Part shown: one piece after another, positions 49,137 through 52,176 of the stretch
How the letters are laid out: every line of letters begins with the position of its first letter
Numbering within the stretch: the stretch's first letter is position 1
Assembly (NCBI GenBank): GCA_026413325.1
Contig: JANZYW010000008.1
Span: forward strand, 1 to 52,176
DNA: 52,176 nucleotides
Direction of reading: 5' to 3'
Origin: Bacteroidia bacterium
GTDB taxonomy: Bacteria; Bacteroidota; Bacteroidia; SpSt-205
Position numbers and translations under genes: made by a program
Notes under the pieces: model-generated
What the model was told of the DNA's origin: nothing
The model's database searches: none
Seen by the model: only the letters and a program-made list of their open reading frames with translations

Positions 49137-52100
49137 GTGCCGCTTATTAGATCGAGGTTACTTTTGGGACAGGTTACGTTGGGGGTCTGTATCCTGTCCA
49201 TCTTACGTGCTCAACCGAGAGACACCACGCGGTATCGGTTTCGAGATTCTCCGGCAGATGCCTCTGCCCGTTCTCCCTTACAGCCACCATGGGTCTTACC
49301 CGAACCAAGTACATATGAGATAATATACGAACTCACTCCCGACGGAAAAGGATATTGGGTCTATGAACGAATAGGAGGGAGAAACGTTCGACCTCCCTCG
49401 TATATCACCCGAGAGGAATACGAAAGGCTCCAGAGAGACCGCTTCCGCCGACAGTACTTAGACCGGAGAAGTCGAGAAGCCCAGCTCAGCGGTGCCGCTG
49501 GTCAGAATAGGCCTTCTTCTGCACCGAGTCAAGGCCTCTCGGGCTTGGTACCCCCTATCAATGTGAATAGTGAGCTCTTCCGAGATATCTTCGGCAGTGG
49601 GAAAGTAGATATCCGCCCTAACATCAACGTCCTCTTAGATTTATCTCTGCGGAGCAACCGAATGCGCAACCCCGCTCTCACGATCCGCCAACAGCGCAAC
49701 ACCAACCTTGCCTTCAACCAGCAAATCCAGATGAATGTCGTGGGCAATATCGGGGAAAAGCTGAAGTTGCGACTCAACTGGGATACCCAGACCAGTTTTA
49801 GCTTCGAGAATCAGTTCAAAATAGAATACCAAGGCTATGAAGACGACATCATCAAAAGCATAGAAGCAGGAAACGTCGGCTTGCCTTTGGGAGGAACCCT
49901 CATCACTGGAGGACAGAACTTATGGGGGATAAAAACACGCATGCAGTTTGGGTCTATATTCGTAACAGCGATCGCATCTCAGCAGCGCAGCAAAAGTCAG
50001 GAAGTCGTAGTCAAATCCGGTGGACAAAGACAAGAAAAAGTAAAAAAAGTTAGCGAATATGATTACAACCGGCATTTTTTTCTTAATCATTACTTCCGCT
50101 CCCTTTATGAGCAGTCTCTTTCTACCCTACCTGTAGTCTCCTCTCCCATCAATATCACTCGGATAGAAGTATGGGTGACAAATCGATCCAATGCTGTCGC
50201 CCAGAACACCCGCAATGCGGTCGGTTTTGTAGACTTGGCGGAGAACGTACCTGCCCGAGGAGGGAGACTATTCAACTCCGGTATCGCTGTGACAGGAGCT
50301 GTGCCAGATAATGGAGCCAATGAAGTATACGCCCGAGCCCTGCGGAACCCTGGGGCCCGCTCCAGAGATTCTGCGGTGTTTTACCTCACCCAAGAAGGGC
50401 TAACTAATGGGCAAGATTTCGAACTGGTAGAAAACATGCGGCGACTCAACGAAAACGAGTACTTCCTACATCGCCAGTTAGGATACATTAGCCTTAATCT
50501 AAGCCTCCAGCCCAACGATGCCGTCTTCGTCGCCTATGAATACACCCTGGCCGGAGACAATACTGTATATCGAGTCGGAGAATTCAGCGTGGACCAACCT
50601 GCAGACCCGCAAAACAGCAACGTCCTTTTCCTCAAAATGCTCAAACCGCAAGCTATCCGTCCTACCCTCAACAACCAACCCTACCCCACATGGGACCTCA
50701 TGATGAAAAACGTGTACCGGCTGGATGCTTTCAATATCCGGCAGGAAGGGTTCGATCTTCAAGTGGTGTATGAAGCTACGGATGGCAGCGGGGATATTTC
50801 CTACTTGCCCTCTGCTGATACACGTGACCGACCGATTATCCAGATCGTGGGCTTAGACCGACTGCGCAACAACATGGAGGCAGGGGCCGATAATACATTT
50901 GACTTCATCCCCCAAGTGACTATCTTCCCCGATAGAGGGGTCCTGGTGTTTCCTGTGTTAGAGCCATTTGGTCGGCACTTAGTTCGACAGTTTGTGACCG
51001 ACCCCGTGAACGACTCCATCAAATATGCCTATGACCCTTTGTACCGTCTCACGCAGGTGGATGCGGTTCAGTACTTCCCTCAGCTCAATCGGTTCAAGCT
51101 CAAGTACAGTTTCGTTTCCTCGACAGGTGCCGAGATAAATCTCAATACCCCTCAGATCCAGCCAGGTAGCATTCGTGTAACGGCAGGAGGAGCCCCCCTC
51201 ACAGAAGGTGTCGACTACCAAGTCGACTACACGATCGGGAAAGTGACGATCCTCAACCAAGGCATCCTCCAATCAGGACAAGAGATTCGGGTCCGGTTCG
51301 AGAGCAACCAGCTTTTTGGCATAGATCAAAAGACTCTTGTGGGAAGCCGGGTAGAATGGCGTCCTTCTCAGCGTTTCCAGCTGGGCCTGACGGGGCTCAG
51401 CTTCTATGAAAGGCCTCTTATCAACAAGGTGATTATTTCCGAAGAACCTGCGGCTAATCTGATGTGGGGCGCTGATGTGAGCCTGCAGGAGCGTTCACGC
51501 TTTCTGAGCGCACTCCTCAACACCCTCCCCTTCTATAGCACAAAGGAGGAGAGCGAAATAACTTTCAAGGGAGAATTTGCTCAGCTCAGGCCCGGTATTC
51601 CCCGACAAGTCATAACGGGAGAAGAAAGGGGTATTGCTTACATAGACGATTTTGAAGGGCTGCGGAATGTATTGGACCTTACCCAGTGGACCTATTGGAA
51701 GCTGGCGTCGGTACCACCTTCGCTCCGTCCGACGGGTGCCGACCCCCGAGTCGCAAACTTTACCCGAGCTGCTCTCTCCTGGTACTTCATAGACCCTGAA
51801 TTTTTCAATCGTCCTTCCAGCTTCGGATTAGATGACCAGAGCCCTACGCTAAACGCCCATTATACCCGCCGGGTAGAGCCAGCCGAGATCTTCCCAAATC
51901 GAACCATTGCGGCTGGCAGCAACATTCTCACCACTTTTGATTTGTATTATCGGCCTCAAGAGAGAGGCCCCTATAACTATAATGCTAATCCCGCTGACCT
52001 CAATCCCGACGGTTCCTTCGCAAACCCTACCCGAAACTGGGCAGGTATGATGCGGAGGGTTATTGGAAATACGGATTTTGAAGCCGCCAACTATGAGTTT

Positions 52101-52176
52101 ATTGAGTTCTGGCTCATGGATCCCTTCTTAGATGATCCGACCGCACCTGGAGGCGACCTCTACTTCAACCTGGGAC
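49137..52176 (+). CDS. sprA: T9SS outer-membrane translocon SprA, 5' part
   Basis: The first 1013 residues of SprA (Sov), the giant beta-barrel pore of the type IX secretion system; the gene runs off the window. It has a signal peptide (LLLGQVTLGVCILSILRAQ), then the conserved opening PPINVNSELFRDIFGSGKVD, LDLSLRSNRMRNPALTIRQQ, IQMNVVGNIGEKLKLRLNWD, SIEAGNVGLPLGGTLITGGQ, ENEYFLHRQLGYISLN and GIAYIDDFEGLRNVLDL. It would export the T9SS-domain proteins seen elsewhere in this window. I chose GTG 49137 because it gives a full signal peptide, but no exact -7 box precedes it; a TTG inside TACTTTTG at 49159-49166 is an alternative. Confidence 0.93.
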   Translation, partial: MPLIRSRLLLGQVTLGVCILSILRAQPRDTTRYRFRDSPADASARSPLQPPWVLPEPSTYEIIYELTPDGKGYWVYERIGGRNVRPPSYITREEYERLQRDRFRRQYLDRRSREAQLSGAAGQNRPSSAPSQGLSGLVPPINVNSELFRDIFGSGKVDIRPNINVLLDLSLRSNRMRNPALTIRQQRNTNLAFNQQIQMNVVGNIGEKLKLRLNWDTQTSFSFENQFKIEYQGYEDDIIKSIEAGNVGLPLGGTLITGGQNLWGIKTRMQFGSIFVTAIASQQRSKSQEVVVKSGGQRQEKVKKVSEYDYNRHFFLNHYFRSLYEQSLSTLPVVSSPINITRIEVWVTNRSNAVAQNTRNAVGFVDLAENVPARGGRLFNSGIAVTGAVPDNGANEVYARALRNPGARSRDSAVFYLTQEGLTNGQDFELVENMRRLNENEYFLHRQLGYISLNLSLQPNDAVFVAYEYTLAGDNTVYRVGEFSVDQPADPQNSNVLFLKMLKPQAIRPTLNNQPYPTWDLMMKNVYRLDAFNIRQEGFDLQVVYEATDGSGDISYLPSADTRDRPIIQIVGLDRLRNNMEAGADNTFDFIPQVTIFPDRGVLVFPVLEPFGRHLVRQFVTDPVNDSIKYAYDPLYRLTQVDAVQYFPQLNRFKLKYSFVSSTGAEINLNTPQIQPGSIRVTAGGAPLTEGVDYQVDYTIGKVTILNQGILQSGQEIRVRFESNQLFGIDQKTLVGSRVEWRPSQRFQLGLTGLSFYERPLINKVIISEEPAANLMWGADVSLQERSRFLSALLNTLPFYSTKEESEITFKGEFAQLRPGIPRQVITGEERGIAYIDDFEGLRNVLDLTQWTYWKLASVPPSLRPTGADPRVANFTRAALSWYFIDPEFFNRPSSFGLDDQSPTLNAHYTRRVEPAEIFPNRTIAAGSNILTTFDLYYRPQERGPYNYNANPADLNPDGSFANPTRNWAGMMRRVIGNTDFEAANYEFIEFWLMDPFLDDPTAPGGDLYFNLG

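Noticed and set aside
49159-49166. TACTTTTG inside the sprA signal-peptide region as a promoter
   Set aside because: No ATG or GTG lies within 3-9 bases after it, and using it would shorten the signal peptide; probably coincidental.
1-52176. CRISPR arrays, insertion sequences, prophage or toxin-antitoxin modules
   Set aside because: I found no regular repeats, transposase, integrase or toxin-antitoxin-like pairs; gene content is housekeeping, envelope and secretion.

Overview
The window is a contig end from a member of the Bacteroidota (Bacteroidetes). The evidence is lineage-typical genes (DUF1573, yajC, a YbbR-like protein and coaE in a row; DUF2480; the T9SS translocon gene sprA; secreted proteins with T9SS C-terminal sorting domains; many lipoproteins) and the Bacteroidota -7 promoter box TAnnTTTG in front of most transcription units. 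I cannot name the family or genus. The genome is very compact: ATGA-type 4-base overlaps, short intergenic gaps and convergent overlaps are common. The first 22 bases are not biological; they match the end of a Nextera sequencing adapter.

Layout. 23-5798 (minus): a truncated SixA-like phosphatase, a secreted metallopeptidase, corA, coaE, a YbbR-like protein, yajC, DUF1573, a YtxH protein and rlpA. 6027-9121: a PaaN-like aldehyde dehydrogenase facing away from folC. 9095-13015 (minus): a Fur-family regulator with a lipoprotein, an SPFH protein, DUF2480, tRNA-His, an L-serine dehydratase beta-like gene, a beta-barrel-like protein and a small coiled-coil protein. 13143-18953: M1 aminopeptidase, Nudix, NlpC/P60, pth, an M23 peptidase with LysM, and an M28 peptidase. 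18950-27272: cysS diverging from dusB and an MFS transporter, then an Omp85-like protein, a helical protein and rlmD. 27294-36973: thrS and a flippase diverging from a methyltransferase and a VWA protein, then a lipoprotein and amino-acid permease diverging from gmk, nadD and pssA. 37257-39912: two divergent T9SS cargo genes. 40038-43033: a sugar-phosphate isomerase, a CDF transporter and a HemS-like protein. 43168-47567: gapdh, pgk, a thioredoxin-like gene, grpE and dnaJ. 47610-52176: small lipoproteins and the 5' part of sprA.

The most striking pattern is regulatory. At least 22 genes have an exact TAnnTTTG box only 3-9 nt before the start codon, and nine more have a one-mismatch version. 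If this is the -7 element, transcription begins at or beside the start codon, so most transcription units would make leaderless mRNAs, many of them starting with GTG. I used this signature to choose start codons. The clearest single oddity is tRNA-His, whose encoded CCA shares its final A with the ATG of the DUF2480 gene. I saw no CRISPR array, insertion sequence, phage region or rRNA, and no defence or biosynthetic system that I could call new.
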